A DNA stretch of 64,000 nt from Poriferisodalis sp965204125 (GTDB lineage: Bacteria; Actinomycetota; Acidimicrobiia; Acidimicrobiales; Poriferisodalaceae): assembly GCF_965204125.1 (NCBI RefSeq), contig NZ_OZ241968.1, forward strand, positions 186,001 through 250,000, in the 5' to 3' direction. Positions 42,208 to 50,880 of the stretch are shown here, one piece after another. The position numbers were made by a program, and so were the translations under genes. Position 1 is the stretch's first letter, and each line of letters opens with the position of its first letter. The notes under the pieces are model-generated. The model was not told where the DNA came from, did no database searches, and was given only the letters and a program-made list of their open reading frames with translations.

Positions 42208-42975
42208 ATGCCGGCCATGCCCGAAGCAAGCGAGATCGCGCACGACGCCGCGCTGCGGGTGCGGCTGGCGGCCAACCTGGCCCGCCACGAGGTACGGCAG
42301 CACCCGGGCGGAGGTCGCAAGCACGCTGCGGTCGCAGTGATCGTGCTGGACAGCGACGCCGACCTGCACGGATCGGATCCCGCATTCAGCGGCCTCGGCG
42401 CCGACGAGCGGCGCGAGCTGCTGGCAGACATCCCAGGCGCGATCGACGACCCGACGCTCACGGGCGACGTCGAGGGCACTGCGGGCGGGGCAGCCGTGCT
42501 GCTGACCCGCCGCGGCTCTCATCTGCGCGGCCATCGCGGTCAGTGGGCGCTGCCCGGCGGCCGGGTGGACGACGGCGAGACCGTGCTCGAAGCAGCCATC
42601 CGCGAGTGCTCCGAAGAGGTCGGACTGGAGCTGACCAGCGATGACCTGCTCGGTCAGCTCGACGACTACCCCACCCGCTCGGGCTATGTCATCAGCCCGT
42701 TCGTGTTCTGGCTGTCCGACGATCGTGAGCCGGTGGCGAACCCGGCCGAGGTGGCATCGGTGCATCGGGTGTCGTTGCGAGAGCTGACGCGGCCCGACTC
42801 TCCCCGATTCGTGAGCATCCCGGAGAGCGACCGTCCCGTCGTGCAGGTTCCGATCGGCGGCGACCTGATCCATGCGCCCACCGGCGCCGTGCTCTACCAA
42901 TTCCGCGCCGTCGCCTACGACGGCCTCAACACCCGCGTCGACGAGCTGGAGCAGCCCGTGTTCGCATGGTCTTGA
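42208..42975 (+). CDS. NUDIX hydrolase, probable CoA pyrophosphatase
   Basis: 255 residues from the ATG at 42208. The full Nudix box GGRVDDGETVLEAAIRECSE continues EVGLEL and fits G-x5-E-x7-RE-x2-EE-x-G. The preceding LLTRRGSHLRGHRGQWALPG resembles the CoA-specific signature of NudL-type enzymes, which cut CoA and acyl-CoA to 3',5'-ADP and phosphopantetheine. A long helical N-terminal extension (about 80 residues) precedes the fold. Its stop codon lies inside a strong hairpin. Confidence 0.88.
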   Translation: MPAMPEASEIAHDAALRVRLAANLARHEVRQHPGGGRKHAAVAVIVLDSDADLHGSDPAFSGLGADERRELLADIPGAIDDPTLTGDVEGTAGGAAVLLTRRGSHLRGHRGQWALPGGRVDDGETVLEAAIRECSEEVGLELTSDDLLGQLDDYPTRSGYVISPFVFWLSDDREPVANPAEVASVHRVSLRELTRPDSPRFVSIPESDRPVVQVPIGGDLIHAPTGAVLYQFRAVAYDGLNTRVDELEQPVFAWS

Positions 42976-42985
42976 CCATGCGAAC
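42960..42985. terminator. Bidirectional hairpin terminator spanning a stop codon
   Basis: A perfect 12-bp inverted repeat, GTTCGCATGGTC / GACCATGCGAAC, with a 2-base TT centre. It covers the TGA of the NUDIX gene (42973-42975) and lies 22 bases from the end of the convergent FAD oxidoreductase gene. No U-run. Confidence 0.7.
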
Positions 42986-43006
42986 CATCAGACACAGCGC
43001 CTGGCG

Positions 43007-44317
43007 CTAGCCGAGCACGGACATCGACGAACCGTGGAGATCACGGTTGCGTGAGAACGTGCCCATGTCGATGTCGAAGCCGGTGTGCTTGCCGGTCACC
43101 ACGACAGGTTCGGCATCATGGTCGTGGCCACCTTCGACCGCACCGATCAGCTCCGCCATGCAGTGCCCGGCCACCGCAGCATTCTTGAACTGGTTTCCGC
43201 TGGTGCCGATGGCCACATAGAAGCCGTCGAGCGACGTGCGGTCGTAGATCGGGATCCAGTCGTCGGTCACGTCGTACACGCCTACGACGCCCCTTGGCTG
43301 GTGCGGCAATCCCAGTTCGGGCATGCGCCTTGCGAACCGCAGCACGTGGGTCTCCCACTGCTCGCGGGTGAGATCCTGCGAGCAATCGTCGATCTCGTCG
43401 GCGGTAAGCCATTCCAGGTCGGCCATGTCTAGTTCGAGCGAGCCAATCAGGATGTTGTTGCCCACCTCGGGCCGCACGTAGCAGCCGCAGTCGTCGTCGG
43501 CCATCGCCGCGCCGACGTGCTCGAAGTCGACCCCAGCCGGTGAGGGCACGTGGTACACCTCCTTGCGCTGCGGCCGGTTGCTGACCGTCATGTCGTCGAG
43601 CACGCCCGCCAGTTCGTTGATGGCACTGCTGTGCGGACCGGCGACATTCACAACCACAGGCGCAGCCAGCACTTCGCCACCCGCCAGCACGACTCCTTCG
43701 GCTCGTCCCGATCCGGCGATCCCCACGACGGTTTCGCCGAAGCGAAACTCTGCCCCTGCGGATTCGGCCGCCAGCCGGAGATTGTGGGCCGCGAGCTGGG
43801 GGTCGCCGACGTAGCCAGCATCGGGCGTCCACAGCGCACCTTCCAGCTGCGAGGTGGACTCGGCCCAGAAGTCGGGATCGCTGATCTGCCGGGGCGGGCC
43901 GAAGCGCGACAGGTCGAAGAATCCGAGCCGGGCTGCCGCCTCGTCACGATCCCAGATCTCGTAGGGCACGCCGAGCGCGTCAAAGTGCGGAACGGGCAAC
44001 AGGTGCGGACCGTCGCCGCTGATCAGCGTGAGCATCCCGCACTTGGTGAACGAGGAGTAGCCGGCCTCGTCGCAGTCGCCGATGTGCGCAGGCCAGTTCA
44101 GCCAGTACTGCAGACCCTCGTACGACATCGCCACCCCCGCCCGGGTGGAATACGTGAATCGCACGATGGCCGAGGACGAGCTGGTGGAACCCTGGCCGGC
44201 GCCTGGGTTGCGATCGACACCCACCACCCGCCAGCCACGCCGGGCCAGCTCACAAGTGACGGCGTTGCCGATGACACCCGCCCCGATGACGACGGCGTCG
44301 TAGCCCTGCTCGCTCAT
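43007..44317 (-). CDS. FAD-dependent amine oxidoreductase (DAO / sarcosine-dehydrogenase family)
   Basis: 436 residues from the ATG at 44317; the frame is open further upstream but only this start leads directly to the dinucleotide fold. VVIGAGVIGNAVTCELARRG binds FAD. GSTSSSSAIVRFTYSTRAG is the family's flavin-proximal loop, and the C-terminal GFYVAIGTSGNQFKNA closes the FAD site. Members oxidise sarcosine, dimethylglycine, D-amino acids or similar amines. It starts five bases after the M24 peptidase gene ends, so the two form a transcription unit that may use products of peptide or amine breakdown. Confidence 0.92.
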   Translation of the reverse strand: MSEQGYDAVVIGAGVIGNAVTCELARRGWRVVGVDRNPGAGQGSTSSSSAIVRFTYSTRAGVAMSYEGLQYWLNWPAHIGDCDEAGYSSFTKCGMLTLISGDGPHLLPVPHFDALGVPYEIWDRDEAAARLGFFDLSRFGPPRQISDPDFWAESTSQLEGALWTPDAGYVGDPQLAAHNLRLAAESAGAEFRFGETVVGIAGSGRAEGVVLAGGEVLAAPVVVNVAGPHSSAINELAGVLDDMTVSNRPQRKEVYHVPSPAGVDFEHVGAAMADDDCGCYVRPEVGNNILIGSLELDMADLEWLTADEIDDCSQDLTREQWETHVLRFARRMPELGLPHQPRGVVGVYDVTDDWIPIYDRTSLDGFYVAIGTSGNQFKNAAVAGHCMAELIGAVEGGHDHDAEPVVVTGKHTGFDIDMGTFSRNRDLHGSSMSVLG

Positions 44318-44322
44318 CCGCT

Positions 44323-45684
44323 TCAGCCGATGCGGATCGGCTTGTCGATCGCCGCGGTCAGCACCTCGGGGTCGCCGTCGGTCACCAGCACATCGTCCTC
44401 GATGCGGATGCCGCCGAAGCCCCGCAGCTCGTCGACGCGCTCCCACACGACGCTCTCGGCGAACTTCTCCCGCCGAGCCGGGTCGCACAGCAGGGCGTCG
44501 ATGAAGTAGACGCCGGGTTCGACGGTGGTCACCATGCCGGGTCCGAGTACTCGACCCGGTCCCAGCTTGGACAGCAATGGATCGTCGCTCGGTTCCCGGC
44601 TGTACGGGATGCTCGTGATGTCGTGCACCGACAGGCCCAGCAGGTGGCCGAGCCCGTGGGGGAAGAACAGCGCCACCGCGCCGGCTGAGACGAGTTCTGC
44701 AGGGTCGCCCCGGAGCACGCCCAACTCGACGAGGCCGGCAGCCAGGATGCGGGCGGCAGCCAGGTGCACCTCCTTCCAGACGATGCCGGGACGGCACATG
44801 TCGATGGTCTGCTGCTGGGCGCTGAGCACCAGCTTCCACAGGAACTCCTGCTCGTCGGTGGGATCAGCACCCACGACCATCGTGCGGGTGACGTCGCTGG
44901 CGTAACCACCGAACTGCGCGCCGGCGTCGATGAGCAGCAGGTCGCCAGCTTCGACCGTGCGGGTAGCGGGGCGCAGCGGGTCGTCGCCCGCGTAGACGTA
45001 GTGCAGGTAGGCGCCGTGCGGCCCGGAGGCAACGATGCTGTCGTAGGCCACACGGGGTGCTCCTGCGGCGTAGAACTGCGCCTCCATGCCCACCTGAATC
45101 TCGCGCTCGGTCATGCCCGGCGCTGCGTGCTGGTACACCCACTCGAACCCTGCGGTGCTGGCCGCAGCAGCCTGGCGGATGTCGTCGAGCTCGGCATCGT
45201 CCTTGCTCATGCGCTCCAGCGCGATCGCTGCACTCAGCCTCAGCACCGCGTTGGCAGGGTCTTGCGCTTCGCTGTCGTCCGACGCTGTCGGCACGGGCAG
45301 CGCCTGGGGCATGGCCGCGCCGGCGCCCAGCTCGATGAGCTTGCGCTCGCTGCGCTGTTCCAGCCAGGCCTCCAAGTCATCCAGCGGTTGACCGACTGGC
45401 CTCGGCGGCTGCTCCCAGACGAGCCGTTCGGGCGTGAAGCGGGGCCCGAACAGTTCCCACTCGCCGACGGCAGCATCGAAGGCGAGCGTGGTGCCTGGGG
45501 AACCCACCGCTGTCAGGTAGGCGACATCGGGATGGGGCAGAAACGCAAAGTGCTGATCGGTCCCCGACCAGCCCGCCGGCTCGCCAGCGCGCAATACCAC
45601 CACCTCGTCAGTGAGCTCCCAGCGCTTGGCCACTCGCGCCCGGCGCTCGGCCAACACCTCGTCGGTCGGCTTCACGCCGCGCAC
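44323..45684 (-). CDS. M24B metallopeptidase (Xaa-Pro aminopeptidase family)
   Basis: 453 residues. N-terminal creatinase-like domain (1-170), then the pita-bread catalytic domain with all five metal ligands: Asp in LLLIDAGAQ, Asp in YASDVTRTM, His in FFPHGLGHLLG, Glu in TTVEPGVYF and Glu in GGIRIEDDVLV. Removes N-terminal residues before proline, or acts on a related small substrate. Co-directional with, and 5 bases upstream of, the FAD amine oxidoreductase, so creatinase/prolidase-type chemistry feeding an amine is possible. Confidence 0.93.
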   Translation of the reverse strand: MRGVKPTDEVLAERRARVAKRWELTDEVVVLRAGEPAGWSGTDQHFAFLPHPDVAYLTAVGSPGTTLAFDAAVGEWELFGPRFTPERLVWEQPPRPVGQPLDDLEAWLEQRSERKLIELGAGAAMPQALPVPTASDDSEAQDPANAVLRLSAAIALERMSKDDAELDDIRQAAAASTAGFEWVYQHAAPGMTEREIQVGMEAQFYAAGAPRVAYDSIVASGPHGAYLHYVYAGDDPLRPATRTVEAGDLLLIDAGAQFGGYASDVTRTMVVGADPTDEQEFLWKLVLSAQQQTIDMCRPGIVWKEVHLAAARILAAGLVELGVLRGDPAELVSAGAVALFFPHGLGHLLGLSVHDITSIPYSREPSDDPLLSKLGPGRVLGPGMVTTVEPGVYFIDALLCDPARREKFAESVVWERVDELRGFGGIRIEDDVLVTDGDPEVLTAAIDKPIRIG

Positions 45685-45696
45685 CCTAACGCCACG

Positions 45697-45720
45697 GGTT
45701 CGCCTACCGGCTCAGCCTCT
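45697..45720 (+). repeat. Dispersed intergenic repeat, copy 3
   Basis: Lies between the divergent peptidase and carboxyltransferase starts, ending 13 bases before the GTG at 45734. It matches 8056-8080 read on the opposite strand at all but two or three positions. The core CGGCTCAGCCTCT is shared with 15429-15441. Confidence 0.5.
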
Positions 45721-45733
45721 AAGTTCTTGCTGC

Positions 45734-47269
45734 GTGAGTGACGAAGCTTCCCCGGAATCAGATGTGCCGCCGCTGCTGGCCAAGGCCATGGCAGCCAAAG
45801 AAGCCACGCTGGACGAGGCGCGGCCCGCAGCGGTCGAGCGCCAGCACGCCCGCGGCCGATGGACCGCTCGGGAGCGCATCGCCGCCCTGTTCGATCCCGG
45901 CACATTCGTGGAATACGGCCAGCTCGCGCAGCCCCAGATCCGCTCGCTGGGCGATGCACCAGCCGACGGCCTGGTCATGGGCGTCGGGCGAGTGGACGGC
46001 GTTGCGGTGTGCGCCTTCACCTACGACTACACGGTGATGGGCGGCAGCCAGAGCCCGCACAACCATCGCAAGGTGGACCGGATGATGGAGGTGGCCGAGC
46101 GAAACCGCTGGCCGGTCATTTTCTGGTCCGAAGGTGCCGGAGCGCGCGCCACCGAGCTGTACTACGCGAGCGGCACGGTGACGACCTTCATACAGCTGGC
46201 AAAGATGTCGGGACTGGTGCCGATCGTCACGATCCTGTCGGGACCGAGCTTCGCGGGGCAGGCGAACATCGCCGGAACCTCCGACGTGGTGATTGCGACG
46301 AGGGACTCGACGATGGGGCTGTCGGGACCCCCGCTGGTGAGGTCCGCCACCGGCGAGGACTTGACCCCCGAGGAACTGGGCCCCATGTCGTTGCATGAGC
46401 GGACCGGCACCGTCGAATTGGTAGTTGAGGACGAAGCGGAGGCCCTGCAGACAGCGCGCAGGTACCTGTCGTATTTCACCGACGTGGCAGCTCCCCCGCC
46501 GCCGGTCGCGCACGATCAGACGCCGCTGAGGTCCATAGTCCCGGAGAACCCGCGCCGCGCCTACGACGTGCGCAAGATTGTGGCGACGCTGGCCGACGAG
46601 GACTCTGTGATGGAGCTTCGCCCGCTCTTCGGCCGATGCCTGTCAACCTCGCTGTGCCGCATCGCAGGACACCCTGTCGGCGTGCTCGCGAACAACCCGA
46701 TGTTCGGGGCGGGCGCCATCGATGCCGAAGGCTCGGCCAAGTTCTCGCGCTTCGTCGAGCTGTGCAACGCCTACGACCTGCCGCTGCTGTTCCTGTGCGA
46801 CACACCCGGCTTCATGATCGGGACCGCGGCCGAGAAATCAGCAATCGTGCGTCACAGCGCCCGCACCCTGGTGGCGCTGAGCACCGCCGACGTGCCGATC
46901 CTCACCGTGATTCTGCGCAAGGCCTACGGCCTCGGCTACTACGCAATGGGCTGCGACGCGCTGGATCCCGACTTGTATGTCGGCTGGCCGACCGCCGAAT
47001 TCGGCGGCATGGGCCTCGAAGGCGCGGTCAACATCGTGTTCCGCGACGAGCTCGAAGCTGCGCCCGACGAGGCTACGGAGCGTCAGATCCGAGACCGGCG
47101 CGTCGCAGAGTGGAAGGAGCGCAACACCGGCCTGGAATACGCTCGGTCGTTCCTGCTGGACGACATCATCGATCCGGCCGAGACGCGAGACCTGATCGCC
47201 CGATTGCTCGCGACGTTCCCGACACCGGCACGGCGCGAGGGGCGCAAGCACCCCATCGATCCCTGGTAG
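45734..47269 (+). CDS. Acyl-CoA carboxylase carboxyltransferase subunit (AccD/PccB type)
   Basis: 511 residues from the GTG at 45734; the open frame runs further up without support. Both carboxyltransferase halves are present: N-half ARGRWTARERIAALFDPGTF, VMGGSQSPHNHRKVDRM and SGPSFAGQANIAGTSDVV; C-half NPRRAYDVRKIVATLADEDS, LFLCDTPGFMIGTAAE and RKAYGLGYYAMG. It transfers carboxyl from biotin to acyl-CoA and would need a separate biotin carboxylase/carrier subunit, none of which is adjacent. The C-terminus RKHPIDPW resembles the end of the fused carboxylase at 26.9-30.4 kb, so the two carboxyltransferases are related. Confidence 0.93.
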   Translation: MSDEASPESDVPPLLAKAMAAKEATLDEARPAAVERQHARGRWTARERIAALFDPGTFVEYGQLAQPQIRSLGDAPADGLVMGVGRVDGVAVCAFTYDYTVMGGSQSPHNHRKVDRMMEVAERNRWPVIFWSEGAGARATELYYASGTVTTFIQLAKMSGLVPIVTILSGPSFAGQANIAGTSDVVIATRDSTMGLSGPPLVRSATGEDLTPEELGPMSLHERTGTVELVVEDEAEALQTARRYLSYFTDVAAPPPPVAHDQTPLRSIVPENPRRAYDVRKIVATLADEDSVMELRPLFGRCLSTSLCRIAGHPVGVLANNPMFGAGAIDAEGSAKFSRFVELCNAYDLPLLFLCDTPGFMIGTAAEKSAIVRHSARTLVALSTADVPILTVILRKAYGLGYYAMGCDALDPDLYVGWPTAEFGGMGLEGAVNIVFRDELEAAPDEATERQIRDRRVAEWKERNTGLEYARSFLLDDIIDPAETRDLIARLLATFPTPARREGRKHPIDPW

Positions 47270-47286
47270 CGGCGCCCCGGCCTTGA

Positions 47287-48375
47287 CTATTGCTGCTGTT
47301 GCTGCGCTGCCTGTTGCTGGGCAGACGTATCTGTGGACGGGCTGACCGCCACGCGGGCCTGGCGGCGGATCGGCTCGGTGACCATCGACACCGGCGCCGT
47401 GGGCTGGGCGATGATCACCTCGGCGTCCACCTTGGCATCGGCTGATCCGTTGAACACGCCGCGCACGGGTGGGACGTCGTTGTAGTCGCGGCCGTAACCG
47501 ATCACCACATGCCGCTCGCTCACTGATCCGCCGTTGGTGGGATCGAGCGCATGCCAGCCGTAGCCGGGCACCGCAGCTTCGATCCATGCGTGCGTCTGCA
47601 CCGAGATTGCCGTCGGGCTGGCAGCCGGCGCGCGCTCGGGAGCGAATACGTCCTCGCCGACGAGCCCGTGGCTGTTCCCGTCAGCACCGGCGCCGCTGCC
47701 GGATGCTCCGTCGCCGGCTGCAGGTGCACTGTCACCGGGACCCTCGTCGAGCCGTGTCTCATCCAGCGCGAACAGGTAGCCGGAGACGTAGCGAGCGGGG
47801 ATGCCGATGCAGCGAAGCATGCCCACGGCCAGATGGGCGAAGTCTTGGCAGACCCCCCGGCCGCCGTCGATCAGCTCTTCGAGTGTCACGCCGATGGAGG
47901 TGGAGCCGCGCTCGTAGGTGAGCACCGTGGGCACCGCCTGGGCCACGGCCTGCACGCACTCGCTGACGTCGTCGGCGGCGCCGCGTACGGCCCATGAGGC
48001 CACCTCGTTGACCAGCTCGCCCCATTGCACATGCTGGGATGGCGCCAGGTATTCGACGTGCTCGTTGACGAACTGCTGATCACCCAGCCGCTCACAGCTC
48101 ACCGGTGCCGGGGCACCGTCGGTCGGTGTGGTCTCCACGGAAGCCTCGGCCACCACCAACAGATCGTCATGCAGTGCGCGCATGCCCAGATGGTCGACGG
48201 TCGTGCCGAAGTAGTCGCGTGTCTGCAGCACGCGGGTCGCCGGGGTGGTCGTCAGCCGGTACGACAGCACCTGCTGGCGCAAGTCGTCGCGAGGTCGTAC
48301 GCGGATCTCGTTCTGCGACTCCGAGACGGGCTCGGCGTAGGTGAAGTGCAACCGGTAGGCGATGTCGAGTCTCAT
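47287..48375 (-). CDS. Transglutaminase-like cysteine peptidase domain protein
   Basis: 362 residues. N-terminal beta domain RLDIAYRLHFTYAEPV and NEIRVRPRDD, then the transglutaminase core with Cys in GVCQDFAHLA, His in QTHAWIEAAVPG and Asp in WHALDPTNG. A Gly/Ala/Asp-rich insertion of about 35 residues separates Cys from His. The C-terminus ends in a low-complexity tail AQQQAAQQQQQ. Its start overlaps the upstream alpha-E gene by four bases (ATGA). The family is thought to cut or join amide bonds in ATP-grasp peptide-modification systems. Confidence 0.92.
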   Translation of the reverse strand: MRLDIAYRLHFTYAEPVSESQNEIRVRPRDDLRQQVLSYRLTTTPATRVLQTRDYFGTTVDHLGMRALHDDLLVVAEASVETTPTDGAPAPVSCERLGDQQFVNEHVEYLAPSQHVQWGELVNEVASWAVRGAADDVSECVQAVAQAVPTVLTYERGSTSIGVTLEELIDGGRGVCQDFAHLAVGMLRCIGIPARYVSGYLFALDETRLDEGPGDSAPAAGDGASGSGAGADGNSHGLVGEDVFAPERAPAASPTAISVQTHAWIEAAVPGYGWHALDPTNGGSVSERHVVIGYGRDYNDVPPVRGVFNGSADAKVDAEVIIAQPTAPVSMVTEPIRRQARVAVSPSTDTSAQQQAAQQQQQ

Positions 48376-49364
48376 TGCAGCCTGCCGTTCCCGTCTCCAG
48401 GTCGCACGAACTGCGCATGCACTTCGGCGAAGCTCGATCTCGCCACCGTGCTGGCGTGCACATCGGCAGCTAACTCGGCCAGCGCCGAGCCCAGGTACGC
48501 CAGCTCAGTTTCGGGTTGGGCCAGCAGCTCGTCGAGCTCGCCGTACTCCAAGTGCGCCCTCAGTGCTCCGGCGCGCCGACGGGGTGTGGCGACGGCCCCC
48601 GCGGCCGCGGCGAGATCTTCCAGGCGCAGCTCCACCCGTCCGAGGCACCACAGCACCGAGCGGGGCATTTGCTCGTGCTGCAAGAGGAACTTCGCGACTG
48701 CATGCCACTGCGGCGAGTGCCCCAGCTCGCGACGTGCAGCCTGCAGCGAATGCGTGAACGCCAGCAGGCGATTCCCGTCGAACACATCGCTTCCGGTGCC
48801 CAAACCAGACTTCAGCAGTTCCACCGTCAGAATCGATCGTTCGAGCAGCCGGCCCGCCTCCATGAAGGCGTACCCCTCGTCGCGGCTCATCGACTCGGTC
48901 ATGACGCCGCTGAGCGAGCGACACCCGCGCCGGGCCGTGATCACCGACATGCGTGACACCTCGCCGCCGGTCTGCTCCCGAGCCGCAGCGCCGACGGATT
49001 TGGCGCTCTGCATGAGGATGTGCAGGCTGTTGGCCTCCTCCCAGAGCTCTACCGGGATGCGGTCGCGCACGATGCGCAAGTTCTCCCTCACCGCCTGCAC
49101 AGCCGACACCACTGATCCAGGGTGCGAGTCGTCGGAGACCAGGAAGTCCATGACGGCATACGGGCCGGTGCCGACCTGGGCCGCCACGAACTCGTCCTGC
49201 AGCCCGAGCGCCTGCACCAGCCGGCGGGATGCCAGACGCGCCTCAGTAGCTTGACGGTGCATGACTGCATTGGTCTCGACCGACACGCACCGAGCGATGG
49301 TGTCGGCCCGCTCCAGGTAGCGGCCGGCCCACAGCAGGGAATCGGCGTGCCGGGCGAGGATCAT
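48372..49364 (-). CDS. Alpha-E domain protein (DUF403)
   Basis: 330 residues from the ATG at 49364, which overlaps the stop of the ATP-grasp gene (ATGA). All-helical, starting MILARHADSLLWAGRYLERA, with RMSVITARRGCRSLSGVMTE in the middle and GRLLERSILTVELL further on. Strongly conserved acidic and Arg residues are spread along the helices. The molecular function is not established. It is found with circularly permuted ATP-grasp ligases and transglutaminase-like proteins, and is overlapped by genes of both kinds here. Confidence 0.9.
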   Translation of the reverse strand: MILARHADSLLWAGRYLERADTIARCVSVETNAVMHRQATEARLASRRLVQALGLQDEFVAAQVGTGPYAVMDFLVSDDSHPGSVVSAVQAVRENLRIVRDRIPVELWEEANSLHILMQSAKSVGAAAREQTGGEVSRMSVITARRGCRSLSGVMTESMSRDEGYAFMEAGRLLERSILTVELLKSGLGTGSDVFDGNRLLAFTHSLQAARRELGHSPQWHAVAKFLLQHEQMPRSVLWCLGRVELRLEDLAAAAGAVATPRRRAGALRAHLEYGELDELLAQPETELAYLGSALAELAADVHASTVARSSFAEVHAQFVRPGDGNGRLQ

Positions 49365-50821
49365 GTCTGCGATCCCTGCGGGGCGAGCACCCAGGTGTCC
49401 TTGGAGCCGCCGCCTTGTGAGGAATTCACGATCAGCGAGCCCTTGCGCATGGCCACCCGCGTCAGGCCGCCGGGAAACACCTGCGTGCGCTCCCCGGTGA
49501 TCACAAACGGCCGCAGGTCGAGATGGCGCGGCTCGAGCACGTCGTCGCACATGGATGCCAGCGTCGATAGCTCCACGACCTCTTGGACCACCCAGTTGCG
49601 CGGATCGGCCTCGATTTCGGCACGCGCATTCGCCAACTCCTCGTCGGTGGCATTGCGCCCGATGACGATGCCGTAGCCACCCGACTCGCCCACTGGCTTG
49701 ATGACCAGCTCGTCGAGCCGTTCGAAGGCCGCCTCACGCTGATCGGGCTCCCACATCACGTAGGTCTCGACGTTGGGCAGGATCGGCGCCTCGCCGAGGT
49801 AGTAGCGGATCAGGTCGGTCACGTAGGGGTGGATGGCCTTGTCGTCGGCCACGCCGTTGCCGACGGCATTGCAGACGGTGACCGTGCCGGCGCGCATGGC
49901 GCCAAGCAACCCCGGCACGCCGAGCGTGGAGTCGGGCCGGAACGACACTGGGTCCAAGAACGAGTCGTCGATGCGCCGGTAGATCACATCAACCGGAACG
50001 AGGCCCTCGATGGTGCGCAGGTACACGACATGCTCGTCCACCACCAGGTCGGGCCCTTCCACGAGCTCCACGCCCATCTCCCGGGCCAAGAACGCGTGCT
50101 CGAAATACGCCGAGTTGTAGATGCCCGGCGTCAGGATCACGATGAGCGGCTTGTCGCCCGCCCCCGTGGGCGCCACCGACTCGAGCGCGGTGCGCAGCAT
50201 CCGGCCGTACTGGCTGACAGGTTCCACGGTGTGGTCTTCCCAGACACGGGGGAACGCCCGGGTCATCGCCGCCCGGTTCTCGATGACGTAACTGATGCCG
50301 CTGGGGTTGCGCAGGTTGTCTTCGAGCACCCGGTACTGGCCCTCGGCATCGCGCACCAAGTCGATGCCGGCGATGACGCAGTGGGCGTCATGGGGCACGC
50401 TGACGCCGAACGCGTTGCGCTCGAAGCCGTCCGACGACTGCACCAGCCATGCGGGCACGACGCCGTCGGCCATGGCCGCCCCCTCGCCGGTGTAGATGTC
50501 GGCCAGGAACCGGTTCAGGGCGGTGACGCGCTGGGCCAAACCGCGCTCGATCTCCTGCCACTCGGTTGCGGCGATCAGCCGGGGGAACAGGTCCATCGGC
50601 CACGTGCGCTCGGTGCCCTGCGAATCGCCGTACACCGTGAACGTGATGCCCTGGCGGCGGAACTCCTCTTCGATGATGCCTTCGCGGCGCCGCAGCTCAG
50701 CCGAGTCGAAGTTGGAGAAGCGCTCCACAATGGCGGCATAGAGCGGGCGGACGTTGCCGTCACGGTCGAACGCTTCGTCGTAGGCGAGCTGGTCGGCGTC
50801 AGACCTTCGTAGCTCCGCCAT
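49361..50821 (-). CDS. Circularly permuted ATP-grasp ligase (type 2)
   Basis: 486 residues. Predicted COOH-NH2 ligase with a rearranged ATP-grasp fold. Motifs in order: DLFPRLIAATEWQEIERGL, VLEDNLRNPSGISYV, DVIYRRIDDSFLDP, NAVGNGVADDKAIHPY, VIKPVGESGGYG (nucleotide-binding Lys) and RNWVVQEVVELS. The family is proposed to build peptides or tag proteins with amino acids. It opens a three-gene unit with DUF403 and transglutaminase genes joined by 4-base overlaps. No Anbu proteasome-like peptidase, present in some such clusters, is in the window. Confidence 0.9.
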   Translation of the reverse strand: MAELRRSDADQLAYDEAFDRDGNVRPLYAAIVERFSNFDSAELRRREGIIEEEFRRQGITFTVYGDSQGTERTWPMDLFPRLIAATEWQEIERGLAQRVTALNRFLADIYTGEGAAMADGVVPAWLVQSSDGFERNAFGVSVPHDAHCVIAGIDLVRDAEGQYRVLEDNLRNPSGISYVIENRAAMTRAFPRVWEDHTVEPVSQYGRMLRTALESVAPTGAGDKPLIVILTPGIYNSAYFEHAFLAREMGVELVEGPDLVVDEHVVYLRTIEGLVPVDVIYRRIDDSFLDPVSFRPDSTLGVPGLLGAMRAGTVTVCNAVGNGVADDKAIHPYVTDLIRYYLGEAPILPNVETYVMWEPDQREAAFERLDELVIKPVGESGGYGIVIGRNATDEELANARAEIEADPRNWVVQEVVELSTLASMCDDVLEPRHLDLRPFVITGERTQVFPGGLTRVAMRKGSLIVNSSQGGGSKDTWVLAPQGSQT

Positions 50822-50880
50822 GGCCCATTTGATAGCGCGTCACGGGATATGGCGGTGCCATTGTCGGCCGAACATCGAAA

